A stretch of DNA of 64,000 nucleotides from Opitutales bacterium UBA2995 (GTDB taxonomy: Bacteria; Verrucomicrobiota; Verrucomicrobiia; Opitutales; UBA2995), in the NCBI GenBank assembly GCA_002346535.1, contig DDZZ01000010.1, positions 1 to 64,000 on the forward strand. The letters are read 5' to 3'. A program made the position numbers and the translations under genes. The notes under the pieces are model-generated. The model had not been told where the DNA came from, made no database searches, and saw only the letters and a program-made list of their open reading frames with translations. Positions 1 through 10,400 of this stretch are shown one piece after another. Positions within the stretch are counted from its first letter, which is position 1, and each line of letters opens with the position of its first letter.

Positions 1-34
1 TCCCATGTTGGGTATACCTACAAGAGAACGGAGA
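1..34. repeat. Dispersed repeat, copy A
   Basis: The core CATGTTGGGTATAC followed by GAACGGAGA recurs almost identically at 15991-16024. Both copies are outside recognised genes. The rest of the leader up to 210 is AT-rich with no gene; a weak REP-like inverted motif (taaagccttcct) lies near 132-145. The repeat could be a mobile or structural element or a remnant of a duplicated gene; no function is visible. Confidence 0.5.
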
Positions 35-210
35 GAAAAAAAGTAAACCTTCCCTTGTCTCCTTCTCCTTCTGTTAGAAAAAAGCTATCGCCAGAAATTT
101 TACGTATTATGTATTTTCTATTGCTTCATAGTAAAGCCTTCCTGTCTTACCTGTTGCCAAACGGAAACTGATTCTCAAAATCTTCAGGATTTGTTAATTC
201 ATAACCATCT

Positions 211-3200
211 ATGATTCGGATATTCCTAAAATTCCTGCTCCCGACGCTGTTACTCCTTTCGGCTGCGGTAATAGCTGTGGCTGTGGTTGTTCAAGAAATC
301 AAGGTCGTGGGTGGCCAACAACCTGAGCAATCGGTCGAAGCTGGCAAAAAGGTTCGGGACGCCAAACACAGCCAAACGGGCAATCCGCTTCCTCCTATGG
401 GCCCGGATCTAGCACAATTTGGAATTTATGCCAATGAGGCTCCGAACGCGAGGTTAACTCATCCAGAGACTACTACCTTACCTTTGATTCTTGAGCAGCA
501 TCAGCGCATTGCTTTTATCGGAAACACCTTGCTAGACCGGGCTCAAAACTTCGGCCATTTAGAGGCAAGCATTCAATTGGCCCACCCAAACAAAGAGCTT
601 GTCATTCGTAATTTCGCTTGGTCGGCCGATGAAATCGATCTTCAACCCAGGCCCATGAATTTCGCTACGGTGGAGCAGCACTTGGCTCGGGAACAATCCG
701 ATGTGGTGTTCGCCGCATTTGGTTTCAACGAATCCTTCGAAGGACTTGAAGCCCTGGATGATTTTCAGGAACGCCTGTCGCGCGGTTTGCTAAATTTTAA
801 AGCACGCGCTTTCAATGGAACGGCTGGGCCCAAAATCATTCTTATATCACCAACTGCCAATGAAAATACTGCTAAAGTGCCTGCAGCAGATCTCAATAAT
901 TCAAGGCTTGCTGTTTACACCAAAGCAATGGAGCTGGTAGCCGAGCGCATGCAGGTTGGTTTTGCCAATGTCTATGAAGCTACTCAAAAAGCAATGGCGG
1001 ATATGAACTCAGATTTGACCATTAATGGCGTTCACCTGAATGAAGCCGGCTACCGAGTATTCGCAGATGCCTTGTTTGAAGCCGTTTTTGGAAAAGCAGC
1101 ACCGCAACCGAACGAAGAGTTACTGGATGCCATTGTAGATAAAAATAATCAGTACTTTCGCCGCTATCGTCCTCTAAACACCTACTACTACACCGGCGCA
1201 CGTAATAAGAGCTATGGCTACCTAGATTTCTTGCCCGCCATGCGGAATCTAGAAATCATGACGGCAAATCGAGACCGCCGGATCTGGGCAATCGCTCAGG
1301 GTAACAGCTTTGGCGATCAACCGGTGGATGATTCCAACGTCCCACCCTTGGATGAGGTTGCGGAATCACGTGGGGCAAACGAGTGGATGACCCCTGCGGA
1401 CGAACTAAACGCATTTCGAGTAGATCCCCGTTTTGAAGTAAACCTGTTTGCCAGTGAGGAAGAGTTTCCAGAAATCGCCTGCCCGATCACCATGCGTTGG
1501 GATGCGAAAGGCCGACTCTGGGTGAGTTGTTCGACCACTTATCCTCATGTTTATCCGGGGCATGAACCCAACGATAAGATTGTCATTTTGGAAGACACCG
1601 ATTGGGACGGCAAGGCGGACAAGTCATCTGTTTGGGCTGACGATCTGAATATCCCCTTATCTTTCGAATTGTATAAAGATGGCATCATTGTTTCGGAGGA
1701 GCCTCACTTGAGTTATATTTGGGACTCCGATGGAGACGGAAAGCAAGACTCACGGGAATACCTGTATACGGGTTTTGGTTGCGAGGATTCCCACCATGCC
1801 CTGCACGATTTTATTTGGACTCCCGATGGGGACTTACTGTTTCGGGAATCCATTTTCCATAACTCCCAAGTGGAAACTCCCTATGGTCCTGTGCGTGCAA
1901 AGAATTCGGCCTGGTTTCGCTATTCGCCGGCAAGTGAAGGCCTGATCACCTTTGGGAGCTATCCCAACACGAATCCTTGGGGAGTCACTTTTTCGGATTG
2001 GGGGCATCATGTCGCCAGCCACCCGATTTTTGCCTCTGCATTTCATGCAACTAATCCAGCCTTTCCTGAGCAGCACCCGCGTGCTTCCGGAATCCCGGCT
2101 TACTCGGGAGTTTGCGGACATGAGTTTGTCGACTTCCCTATGTGGCCCGAAGAATTGTATGGAGGCTTCATCAAGGTGCGCTACAAACCTACCAATCGTG
2201 TGGAGATCCACAAGTGGGTGGAGAAGGAGGATCATTTTGAAGAGGAGTATGTTTCTGATCTAATTTTTTCGGAGAATTTGAGCTTTATTCCCGTTGACCT
2301 GAAGTACGGTCCTCGTGGAGCTATGTATGTGTCTGATTGGTACAATCCAGTAAAAGGGCATGCGCAATATGCCTTGCGGGACCCGCGGAGAGACCGGGCA
2401 AGCGGGCGTATTTGGCGGATTGTTCCCAAAGGAGCCCAATTGCAGGATCCTCCAAAGATTTCCGGTGCAACCATCGATCAGCTATTGGATAATTTAAGGT
2501 GTGATGAATACCGTTATCGTTATTGGTCCAAACGAGAATTGCGGGATAAACGCGATCCAAACAAAGTAGTGGCCGCTTTGGATGCATGGGTTGCCAAGCT
2601 TGACTCTTCAGACTCACGCTTTCGCCATCATCAAGTGGAGGCTCTTTGGCTTTATCGCAGTTTAGGTGCCAGTCGTCCTGAACTGTTGGAGGAACTATTG
2701 AGTTGCGAGAATCATAATGCGCGGGCAGCCGCGGTCCGGCAACTACGGTATACGAAAGGTGCTGAAGGGGTTCCTTTTAATCCGGGATTGGCCGATAATG
2801 GCTTATCCTTGAAAAAAGCTACTGAACTTCTCAAGAAAGCAGCCGGCGACATGAATGGCATTGTACGTATGGAAGCAGCGAATGCAGCCAGTTATTTGGG
2901 AAACAAAGACTCTCTTCTGGCAATTCTTGAAATTCTGAAATACCCAAGGCAAGAACACCTCAATTTTGCGATCCGTTGTGCCCTTGGCTCAGAGGCTTTG
3001 ATTCGTCATTGGCAAGGTAGCGATAAGGAGATTAATAAATCACAAGCCTCGACTTTGGAGAACTTTTACGAGAATTGGGACAAAGGTAATTCTAAGAAAG
3101 GCATCCTTCTGGATGGAGGTGCTACCGAATCAGGTTTTGATCGTCAAAAGGATCTTTTCACTATAGAGATTTCGACGGTTCCTGAGCGCATGTTGTTCAC

Positions 3201-3528
3201 CGTGGAAAGATTTACGGTGAAGTCCGGTCAACCGATCCGCCTCTTGTTTACCAATCCAGATGCGACTCAACATAATTTAGTGATTATCGAACCTGGCATG
3301 AATAAAGTAGTGGGAATGGCGGCCAACGAAATGGCCAAAGACCCGAGTGGGGTTGAGAAACAATTTATTCCGAATGTGCCTGGCATTTTACATTACACCG
3401 GTCTCATTGATCCGAATGATGCTCAAGTCCTGCGTTTCAATGCGCCCGACACTCCCGGAGTATATCCCTATATCTGTACTTACCCGGGGCATTGGTTTAT
3501 GATGAAGGGGGAAATGTTAGTGGAGTAA
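211..3528 (+). CDS. SGNH-like + PVC-type propeller dehydrogenase + HEAT + C-terminal cupredoxin
   Basis: This 1105-aa envelope protein begins with a signal peptide or membrane anchor (residues 5-27). An SGNH-hydrolase-like domain follows at about 97-290: block I reads FIGNTLLD instead of GDSL, and block V reads NGVHLNEAGY. A beta-propeller of the PVC-type membrane-bound dehydrogenase group (TIGR02604-like) spans about 400-740, with the repeated WDAKGRLWV and DTDWDGKAD signatures. HEAT-like helices cover 745-940. The last 125 residues are a type I copper domain: H1021, C1089, H1094 and M1098 have azurin-type spacing (C-x4-H-x3-M). There is no CxxCH. The two related proteins in the window end in cytochrome c, so copper probably replaces heme as electron acceptor. 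A role in periplasmic oxidation of sugars or sugar alcohols is inferred; the substrate is unknown. A sialidase-like gene starts 37 bp downstream. Confidence 0.88.
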   Translation: MIRIFLKFLLPTLLLLSAAVIAVAVVVQEIKVVGGQQPEQSVEAGKKVRDAKHSQTGNPLPPMGPDLAQFGIYANEAPNARLTHPETTTLPLILEQHQRIAFIGNTLLDRAQNFGHLEASIQLAHPNKELVIRNFAWSADEIDLQPRPMNFATVEQHLAREQSDVVFAAFGFNESFEGLEALDDFQERLSRGLLNFKARAFNGTAGPKIILISPTANENTAKVPAADLNNSRLAVYTKAMELVAERMQVGFANVYEATQKAMADMNSDLTINGVHLNEAGYRVFADALFEAVFGKAAPQPNEELLDAIVDKNNQYFRRYRPLNTYYYTGARNKSYGYLDFLPAMRNLEIMTANRDRRIWAIAQGNSFGDQPVDDSNVPPLDEVAESRGANEWMTPADELNAFRVDPRFEVNLFASEEEFPEIACPITMRWDAKGRLWVSCSTTYPHVYPGHEPNDKIVILEDTDWDGKADKSSVWADDLNIPLSFELYKDGIIVSEEPHLSYIWDSDGDGKQDSREYLYTGFGCEDSHHALHDFIWTPDGDLLFRESIFHNSQVETPYGPVRAKNSAWFRYSPASEGLITFGSYPNTNPWGVTFSDWGHHVASHPIFASAFHATNPAFPEQHPRASGIPAYSGVCGHEFVDFPMWPEELYGGFIKVRYKPTNRVEIHKWVEKEDHFEEEYVSDLIFSENLSFIPVDLKYGPRGAMYVSDWYNPVKGHAQYALRDPRRDRASGRIWRIVPKGAQLQDPPKISGATIDQLLDNLRCDEYRYRYWSKRELRDKRDPNKVVAALDAWVAKLDSSDSRFRHHQVEALWLYRSLGASRPELLEELLSCENHNARAAAVRQLRYTKGAEGVPFNPGLADNGLSLKKATELLKKAAGDMNGIVRMEAANAASYLGNKDSLLAILEILKYPRQEHLNFAIRCALGSEALIRHWQGSDKEINKSQASTLENFYENWDKGNSKKGILLDGGATESGFDRQKDLFTIEISTVPERMLFTVERFTVKSGQPIRLLFTNPDATQHNLVIIEPGMNKVVGMAANEMAKDPSGVEKQFIPNVPGILHYTGLIDPNDAQVLRFNAPDTPGVYPYICTYPGHWFMMKGEMLVE

Positions 3529-3565
3529 AAATTTCTCGCACATTGTCGCTGAGTTTCTGAGAATA

Positions 3566-4738
3566 ATGTCGATGAAATTTCATTTAATCAGTATATCCAT
3601 TTTGATCCTTCCCGTTTTATTGAGCCCTGTATTCTCCGAGGTGGGCCAATCCAATCTACCATCAGTTGCTGTTGTAGGGAAGGGAGCACTTCTCAAGGCC
3701 GAACAGATTTTTCCAATAGATAATAAACTAACCGAGGAATGCCATGCATCGACCATCGTTGAGACCGACGCCGGTTTGGTAGTTGCCTGGTTTGCAGGTA
3801 CACGTGAGAAAGATCCGGATGTCGGAATTTGGTTGTCACGTCGCGAAGACGGAGAATGGACCAATCCAATCGAGATTGTAAATGGTGTCCAGTCAATGAA
3901 TTTACGTTATCCGTGCTGGAATCCTGTTTTGTTTCAGCCACGGGACACTTCGGCATTCTCAGGGCAGGGAGCCCCGTTAATGTTGTTCTACAAAGTGGGC
4001 CCCAGTCCACGTGAATGGTGGGGCATGTTGACGACATCCGAAGATCACGGAAAAACCTGGTCATGGCCTAAGAAACTCGGTGAACATTGGGCCTTGGGAC
4101 ATCTTCTGGGGCCGGTGAAAAACAAGCCTATACAGTTGGACGATGGTTCCATTCTTTGCCCTTCGAGCACGGAAATAGACGATGACAACGATGTGCGTTG
4201 GCGTGTTCATTTCGAAGTTACTCGGGATTTGGGAAACTCCTGGGACGTGATCGGTCCCATCAATGACGGAAATACCTACGATGCCATTCAACCGAGCATT
4301 TTGACTTACGCTAACGGGGATATGCAGATTCTTTGCAGAACACAACAAAATATTGTGGCTCAAAGTTGGTCTCTGGATGGTGGAAAAACATGGAGTGACA
4401 TAGAATCTACCATTCTTCCGAATCCAAGCGCAGGAACGGATGCCCTTTCTTTGAAAGACGGCCGTCAATTACTAGTTTACAACCATACAACACGAGAAAC
4501 CGAAATTCCGAGCAGGCAGACGCTTAACGTCGCGATAGCCAATAACGGCTTTAACTGGAAAGCTGTTCTTACCCTCGAAAAAGAAACAGGAGCCCGACCA
4601 CGCGATAAACGCCATTGGGGTGAGTACTCTTATCCAGCTGTCATTCAGACGCATGATGGCAAAGTCCATATCACCTACACCTTTAATAGGGAAGGGATAA
4701 AGCATGTGGTAATAGATCCCACTCGCCTGAAGATTTAA
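3566..4738 (+). CDS. Secreted sialidase-like BNR-repeat protein
   Basis: This 390-aa protein has a signal peptide (about residues 1-24) and a six-bladed sialidase fold of the BNR_2 type. Asp-box motifs are visible: SEDHGKTW near residue 158, TRDLGNSW near 216 and SLDGGKTW near 270. Early Arg and Glu residues (FAGTREKDPDVG; LRYPCWNP) match the usual positions around the active site. Close relatives are annotated as exo-alpha-sialidase, but many environmental members have not been shown to cleave sialic acid and may act on other acidic sugars. Start choice is uncertain between two ATGs 6 bp apart. It lies between a propeller dehydrogenase and a sulfatase in the same direction, consistent with a polysaccharide-use cluster. 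Confidence 0.85.
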   Translation: MSMKFHLISISILILPVLLSPVFSEVGQSNLPSVAVVGKGALLKAEQIFPIDNKLTEECHASTIVETDAGLVVAWFAGTREKDPDVGIWLSRREDGEWTNPIEIVNGVQSMNLRYPCWNPVLFQPRDTSAFSGQGAPLMLFYKVGPSPREWWGMLTTSEDHGKTWSWPKKLGEHWALGHLLGPVKNKPIQLDDGSILCPSSTEIDDDNDVRWRVHFEVTRDLGNSWDVIGPINDGNTYDAIQPSILTYANGDMQILCRTQQNIVAQSWSLDGGKTWSDIESTILPNPSAGTDALSLKDGRQLLVYNHTTRETEIPSRQTLNVAIANNGFNWKAVLTLEKETGARPRDKRHWGEYSYPAVIQTHDGKVHITYTFNREGIKHVVIDPTRLKI

Positions 4739-4788
4739 CCGGATTCAGGCAAAGGGAATTCCTAGCACAGAGGCATGGAGGCGCAGAC

Positions 4789-6645
4789 GTGAATAAAATG
4801 AAAGCCCAAGGAGTATTCCGATTGAATGAGGGAAGGGCTCGATCGTCGAACAAGCCGTTGCGTTTTCGGCGCCTTGGACCAAGCTGCTTCAAGATTCTTC
4901 AGGGGCAATATTTAATAATTTTATTCCTTCTGATTTCGACTTTTTGTTTTGGAAGAGGTCCTAACGTCATCTTCATAATGGCCGACGACCTGGGCTATGG
5001 GGACTTGGCTTGCTTGGGGAATCCGCACATCCAAACACCTAATCTGGATAGACTCTATTACGAGTCAGTTCGTTTAACGGATTACCATGTCAGTCATTTT
5101 TGTACGCCGACAAGAGCCTCATTAATGACAGGCCGCAATGCGTCACGCACGGGCGCCTGGCGGACCACTTCTGGAAGGACGATGCTTCACACCGATGAAG
5201 TTACGATGGCAGAAGTTTTTCGGGATAATGGATATGCCACCGGAATCTTTGGGAAGTGGCACTTAGGAGACAGTTATCCGCACCGGCCGCAGGATCGGGG
5301 TTTTGAAGAAAGTCTGTGGCATCGCTGTGGTGGGGTAACCCAGATTTCCGATTATTGGGGAAACGACTACTTCGACGATAATTACGAATACAATGGTGAG
5401 TATAAACAATTCGAAGGTTATTGCACGGATGTGTGGTTTAAAAATGCACTCGGATGGATTAAGGAAAAATCGGACGAAGGAGCACCCTTCTTTTGTTATA
5501 TTCCCACTAATGCTCCGCACGGACCATTCATTGTAGCCGAGGAGTATGCGGCTCCGTATCGAAATAATCCTGACATTCCCAATCCCGAATTTTTTGGAAT
5601 GATTACTAACCTCGACGAAAATGTAGGCAAGTTGCGACAAAAGTTGGAAGAATGGGAGATCACCAAAGATACGCTTCTTATATTCACTACCGACAACGGC
5701 ACCTCCGCAGGGATTAAAACTACTGGAAATCCCGACGGTTGGCCCACGGTCGGTTACAATGCTGGCATGCGCGGAAAAAAAGCATCAATCTACGATGGTG
5801 GTCATCGAGTGCCCTGTTTTGTTTCTTGGCCTAAAGTGGATGGCGAAGGTATTTCAGGTGGTTGGGATGTCGGCCAATTGACTGCGCACTACGATTGGCT
5901 ACCAACCTTCATGGAGCTATGCGGATTGAAACGGAAAACTGGACTGCCCCTTGATGGTCGTTCCCTTGTTCCCTTGCTGAAGGATGATAACGAAAGGTGG
6001 CCAGAACGAAGTATGATCCGGCAATATCAAGGAGGTGTTTTCTTTCGTTTTGCACCCGAGCCCTGGCGTGAAACGGTCGTCATGACCGAGCGATGGCGAT
6101 TAGTGAATGGGGTGGAGTTATATAAGATACAGGGGGATCCGGCGCAAAGGAATGATGTTTCTTCAAGGCATCCCGATGTTGTCAAGAAACTTCGTTCAGA
6201 GTACATCGAATGGTGGTTCGAAGTGGAACCTCGCTTGAAATTACCCGTGCGTAATCATGCAGGCAATACAGCTGAAAACCCACTGATACTAACGGCTCAG
6301 GAATGGTATATTCGGCCGTTCGGGAATCCTGCAACTAATCAGCGACATGTAAAATCCTTGGATGGTGTTGAAGGTGCGTGGTTATTGAATATTGAGCGAA
6401 GCGGAAGTTATAAAATTACACTCAGTCAGTTTCCTCTAGAAGCATTACAGCCCATTCAAGCAGAGAAAGCCTGGATGCGAATTGGAGGCATAACAGGAGA
6501 GTCGGGTTTGAGCGAGAGGCAGGAATCAATTTCCTTGCAGGTTGAATTAGAGATGGGAGCGACCGAATTGGAGACAGCTTTTATTGATGAAGAGGGTGTG
6601 AGTACAAGTGCCTATTTCGCGGCAGTTGAGTTTTTAGGAGAATGA
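4789..6645 (+). CDS. Sulfatase with C-terminal beta-domain
   Basis: This is a type I (formylglycine) sulfatase. The hydrophobic signal core is at residues 41-55, unusually far from the GTG start at 4789; ATG at 4798 is an alternative, and the true start may be later. The alkaline-phosphatase-like fold opens with NVIFIMADDLGYGD (metal-binding Asp pair). The active-site motif is CTPTRASLMTG, whose Cys becomes formylglycine, followed by GKWHLGD and the metal site FTTDNG. The last ~125 residues, after the usual sulfatase end, resemble the tail of the sulfatase at 12215-13972 (W-x-I-x-x-S-G-x-Y pattern, then IGG). The enzyme would be secreted and remove sulfate esters from polysaccharide; the exact substrate cannot be read. 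No formylglycine-generating enzyme is in the window. Confidence 0.9.
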   Translation: MNKMKAQGVFRLNEGRARSSNKPLRFRRLGPSCFKILQGQYLIILFLLISTFCFGRGPNVIFIMADDLGYGDLACLGNPHIQTPNLDRLYYESVRLTDYHVSHFCTPTRASLMTGRNASRTGAWRTTSGRTMLHTDEVTMAEVFRDNGYATGIFGKWHLGDSYPHRPQDRGFEESLWHRCGGVTQISDYWGNDYFDDNYEYNGEYKQFEGYCTDVWFKNALGWIKEKSDEGAPFFCYIPTNAPHGPFIVAEEYAAPYRNNPDIPNPEFFGMITNLDENVGKLRQKLEEWEITKDTLLIFTTDNGTSAGIKTTGNPDGWPTVGYNAGMRGKKASIYDGGHRVPCFVSWPKVDGEGISGGWDVGQLTAHYDWLPTFMELCGLKRKTGLPLDGRSLVPLLKDDNERWPERSMIRQYQGGVFFRFAPEPWRETVVMTERWRLVNGVELYKIQGDPAQRNDVSSRHPDVVKKLRSEYIEWWFEVEPRLKLPVRNHAGNTAENPLILTAQEWYIRPFGNPATNQRHVKSLDGVEGAWLLNIERSGSYKITLSQFPLEALQPIQAEKAWMRIGGITGESGLSERQESISLQVELEMGATELETAFIDEEGVSTSAYFAAVEFLGE

Positions 6646-6689
6646 TTTTGTCTCGTCCAAATTATCGTAGTCCAAGAATCTGTAATTGT

Positions 6690-7444
6690 ATGACCAACTT
6701 ATTGCGCATCCTTTTATCCTTCTTCTTACAGCCTTCAGCGTTACCGGTAAATCAACGTAGTCATTTTCTGTATCGATGACATGGGTTGCGGATCCCTCCA
6801 GTTTTGAGAACCCTGATATGGAGACGCCTCATATCGATGCATTGGCGCTGAAGGGATGCGGGCTTACCAATTACTAAAGTTGTTCACCCATCTGTTCTTC
6901 CTCGCGGGTAACATTAAATACGGGTCAAGCTTCTGGTAGGCATAAGGTTTGGGTGCACTTTTCCGGTAAGGAGCAAAACAAGATAAGAAACATGGTGGAT
7001 TTCTTGGATCCGAGTGTTCAAACAATAGCCAAACTGCTGAAAGCGAACGGCTATGCTACAGCTCACTTCGGTAAATGGCACATGGGTGGAGAAGAATACG
7101 ATCGTTATTTTCACCAGCGGCAACGGTCCGACGGATTGGCCGCGTTATTACAGAGAAGGTTCCTTCCTCCTGGATGGACTGGACCTTTTTACGGTTGGAA
7201 ATGGTGCCTTTGCGAAGGTGGCATTCGTATGCCTTTTATTATCCGGTGGCCGGCACGCATCAAAGCCGGCGAAACCAACGACCTTAAGGAAGCCGCAAAA
7301 TGGTATCGCCTTACTGCCGAGCAAGGTGATGCGTATGCTCAGTTTGAATTGGGACAGATGTATGAGAGTGGAGAAGGCCTGGCACTGGCGAACGGAATGC
7401 TCTTGAAAAATCCGAATCTTATTAAAAAGGAAAAAGATTCGTGA
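6690..7444 (+). pseudogene. Decayed sulfatase carrying a Sel1-repeat fragment
   Basis: Conceptual translation in several frames recovers an N-terminal signal (MTNLLRILLSFFLQPSALP), DDMGCGDPS, ETPHIDALALKG, an active-site region reading CSSSR where CxPxR is expected, then KLLKANGYATAHFGKWHMGG, NTIVIFTSGNG and YEGG-like CEGGIRMPFIIRWPARI. Stops and frameshifts separate the pieces and the central part is deleted, so the gene is dead. After IKAGE the frame continues into a Sel1-type repeat (KEAAKWYRLTAEQGDAYAQF) that does not belong to sulfatases, then into unmatched residues. Loss of the active-site proline agrees with relaxed selection. It sits directly after an intact sulfatase. Confidence 0.75.
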
Positions 7445-7497
7445 TTATTGCTGGATCTTCGGATTTCTAAGCTATAAGTTTTCCTTTCTTGAGTTCA

Positions 7498-10400
7498 ATG
7501 CTGTCTATGGAACAGTCCGTTTTTCGCCTCCTTATTTTTGTTAGTCTATTTTCATTGCATACCCTGCTTACTGCAGAAACAGGACCGATCCGCGTTTTAT
7601 TTTTGGGCCATGAACAAAAGAATCATCATCGGTCGGATTTGTATTACCCGATGCTGGAGCAGGCGCTGGGTCCTGACGCGATATACTTCGATTATGTTAC
7701 CGATCCTGAAACGGCTCTTGGAAATGCCGAATACCTGAATCGTTTTGATGCCTTGTTGATGTATGCGAACCACAAGGAAATCACCCCTCAGCAGTGGAAA
7801 AACTTGAAGAGCTATGTTGATGAAGGCGGCGGTTTTCTGCCCATTCATTGTGCGAGTTGGTGTTTTGAGAACGAACCTGGGTTTGATCAATTGGTGGGAG
7901 GGCGTTTTGCGCACCACAAAACCGGAGTTTTTTCGCCGAATACAATAAAACCTGATCATCCTGCCGTCGAAGGCGTCCCCCGTTTCAAGGCCTGGGACGA
8001 AACATATGTTCACATTAATCACAATCCCAACAATCGCGTCGTTCTTCAGGTGCGGGAGGTTGCCGGGTCCGACGATAATATTCAAAAAGCGGAGCCCTGG
8101 ACCTGGATTCGAACGGTAGGGAAAGGCAAGGTCTTTTACACAGCCTCCGGTCACGATGAGCGTGTTTGGAACCAAAGCGCTTTCCATGAACTCCTAAAAG
8201 CCGGAATTCTTTGGGCTGTTGGAGATGAGAAAAGAAAGAGTTATCAAAGCTTCGTGGCAAACCGTGTTCGTTTGGCCTACGAGAGGCGCGACAATATCCC
8301 AAATTACGAAAATCGTCCGGAGCCGTTGCCTTTTCAGTTTCCGCTTTCTCCCTTGGATAGCATGGATTACACGCGGGCGCCTGTGGGCTTCAAACTCGAG
8401 CTGTTTGCTCATGAACCGGATATCATTAATCCGATTTGCATGGCCTGGGATGAGCGAGGCCGACTGTGGGTTGGGGAATCCGTTGATTATCCAAATGGAC
8501 TGACCGACACTCGCCGAGGACAGGATAACATCAAGATTCTTGAGGATACCGACCAAGACGGAAAATGCGACAAGGTTACAGTTTTTGCAACCGGTTTGAA
8601 CATTCCAACTTCGATCACCTTTTCAAATGGTGGAATTATCGTTGCTCATGCTCCCGACTTTTTGTTTCTGAAAGACACCGATGGAGATGACGTGGTCGAC
8701 GTCCGGGAAATTTTAAACACTGGCTGGGGTATTAGAGATACCCATGCAGGTCCCTCCAATTTGCGCTACGGATTCGACAACAAAATATGGGGAACGGTCG
8801 GATATTCCGGGTATCGCGATCCTAATGTGGATGAAGAGGATAAAAGCGCCCAAAAATTCGGACAAGGAGTTTTCAGTATGAATCCGGACGGATCAGGACT
8901 CCAATTCCAGCACCAGTTTAACAACAATACTTGGGGACTTGGGTTCAACGAGAGTGGGGATGTGTTTGGTTCCACTGCCAATAACAACCCAGCCTTTTTC
9001 TGTGGTTTTCCATTGAGTGGCTATTCAGAGTCCCAAGGGCTATCGGCAAAAATGATAGCGGATTCAGCTCAGTTCCACCCTATTACTCCCAATGTGAGGC
9101 AGGTAGACATTTTCGGGGCCTATACAGCGGGATCTGGATATACCTTGGCCAATTCGAACAATTTTCCGGAGTCTTGGCGTAATTCCATGGCTTTTATCGG
9201 TGGTCCGACCGGACATTTATTGGGCATGTATCAAAATGTTCCCGATGGTTCGGGCTATATGGCAAAAAACCGTTTTGCTTTGATAGCCAGTGCGGATGAA
9301 TGGTTTTCACCGGTCGCTGCGGAGGTGGGTCCCGACGGAAATCTCTGGGTAGCTGATTGGTATAATTTTATTATCCAGCATAATCCAACTCCCACGGTAG
9401 TGAATGGTGGCTACGACGCCGCGAATGGCGCCGGCAACGCACATGTGAATCTGAATCGTGATCGCCAACATGGTCGTATTTATCGATTAATTTGGGAAGG
9501 TGCTCAGGATTCCGAGATTCGTTCTTTGTCCAAAGCATCATCCAAGGAATTAGTTTCTGCCTTGAGTAACGATAATCAGTTTTGGCGCCTTACAGCCCAA
9601 AGACTTCTGGTCGAAAAACGCCCGGATGGTGTTTTAGGAGATCTAAAACAATTACTTGTAGGAGGAGGTATACCTGCAGTGCACGCATTTTGGGCACTCC
9701 ATGGATTAGAGAAAATGGAAAAATCCCTTCATATTACGGCCTTAATGGACAAAAATCCCTTTCTACGGAAAGCGGCGGTTTCTGCGTTGGGCAATTCAGC
9801 CGAGGGTCGCGAGTTACTTATCGACACCGCCATTTTAGCGGATTCCGATCTTGGTGTAAGGCGCGCCGCATTCATTGCTTTGGCTCATCAGGCTCCTGAT
9901 ACGGCCCTTCAAGCCCTCATTAGACGTCTTTACATAGATGAAGTAAACCGAACTGATGCCTGGCTCTCTATTGCGCTGAAAGCGGCTGCAGCCAACCAGA
10001 GTATTCAGCTAAATGAATCTATATTGGGCCCAAACCTGGTAAGCAATAGTTCCTTTGAAGTGGTTGAAGGGGGAATGCCAGTTGGATGGATTTTGCTTGA
10101 CTCAAAAAACTACGGGGAAACAAGCCTTTCATTCGATGGAAATGCAGGGGATACAAAACCCCGCAGTGGAGACCGTGTCCTCACAATCGACGCCGACAAA
10201 GGCGCAGAATTTGTTTGGTATACCAAAGTGAAAGTAAAACCCGATACGGATTATCGCCTGGCGACATGGATTAAGGTTCGGTCATTGAAAGAAGGGAATG
10301 CAACCTTTATCGCGGTCAGGCAAATTCCCTCTGCACGTTCCGAGGTCCTTAAATGGCGTAGTCCTTGGCTTGAGCTAGAAGTGTATTTTAACTCCGGGGA

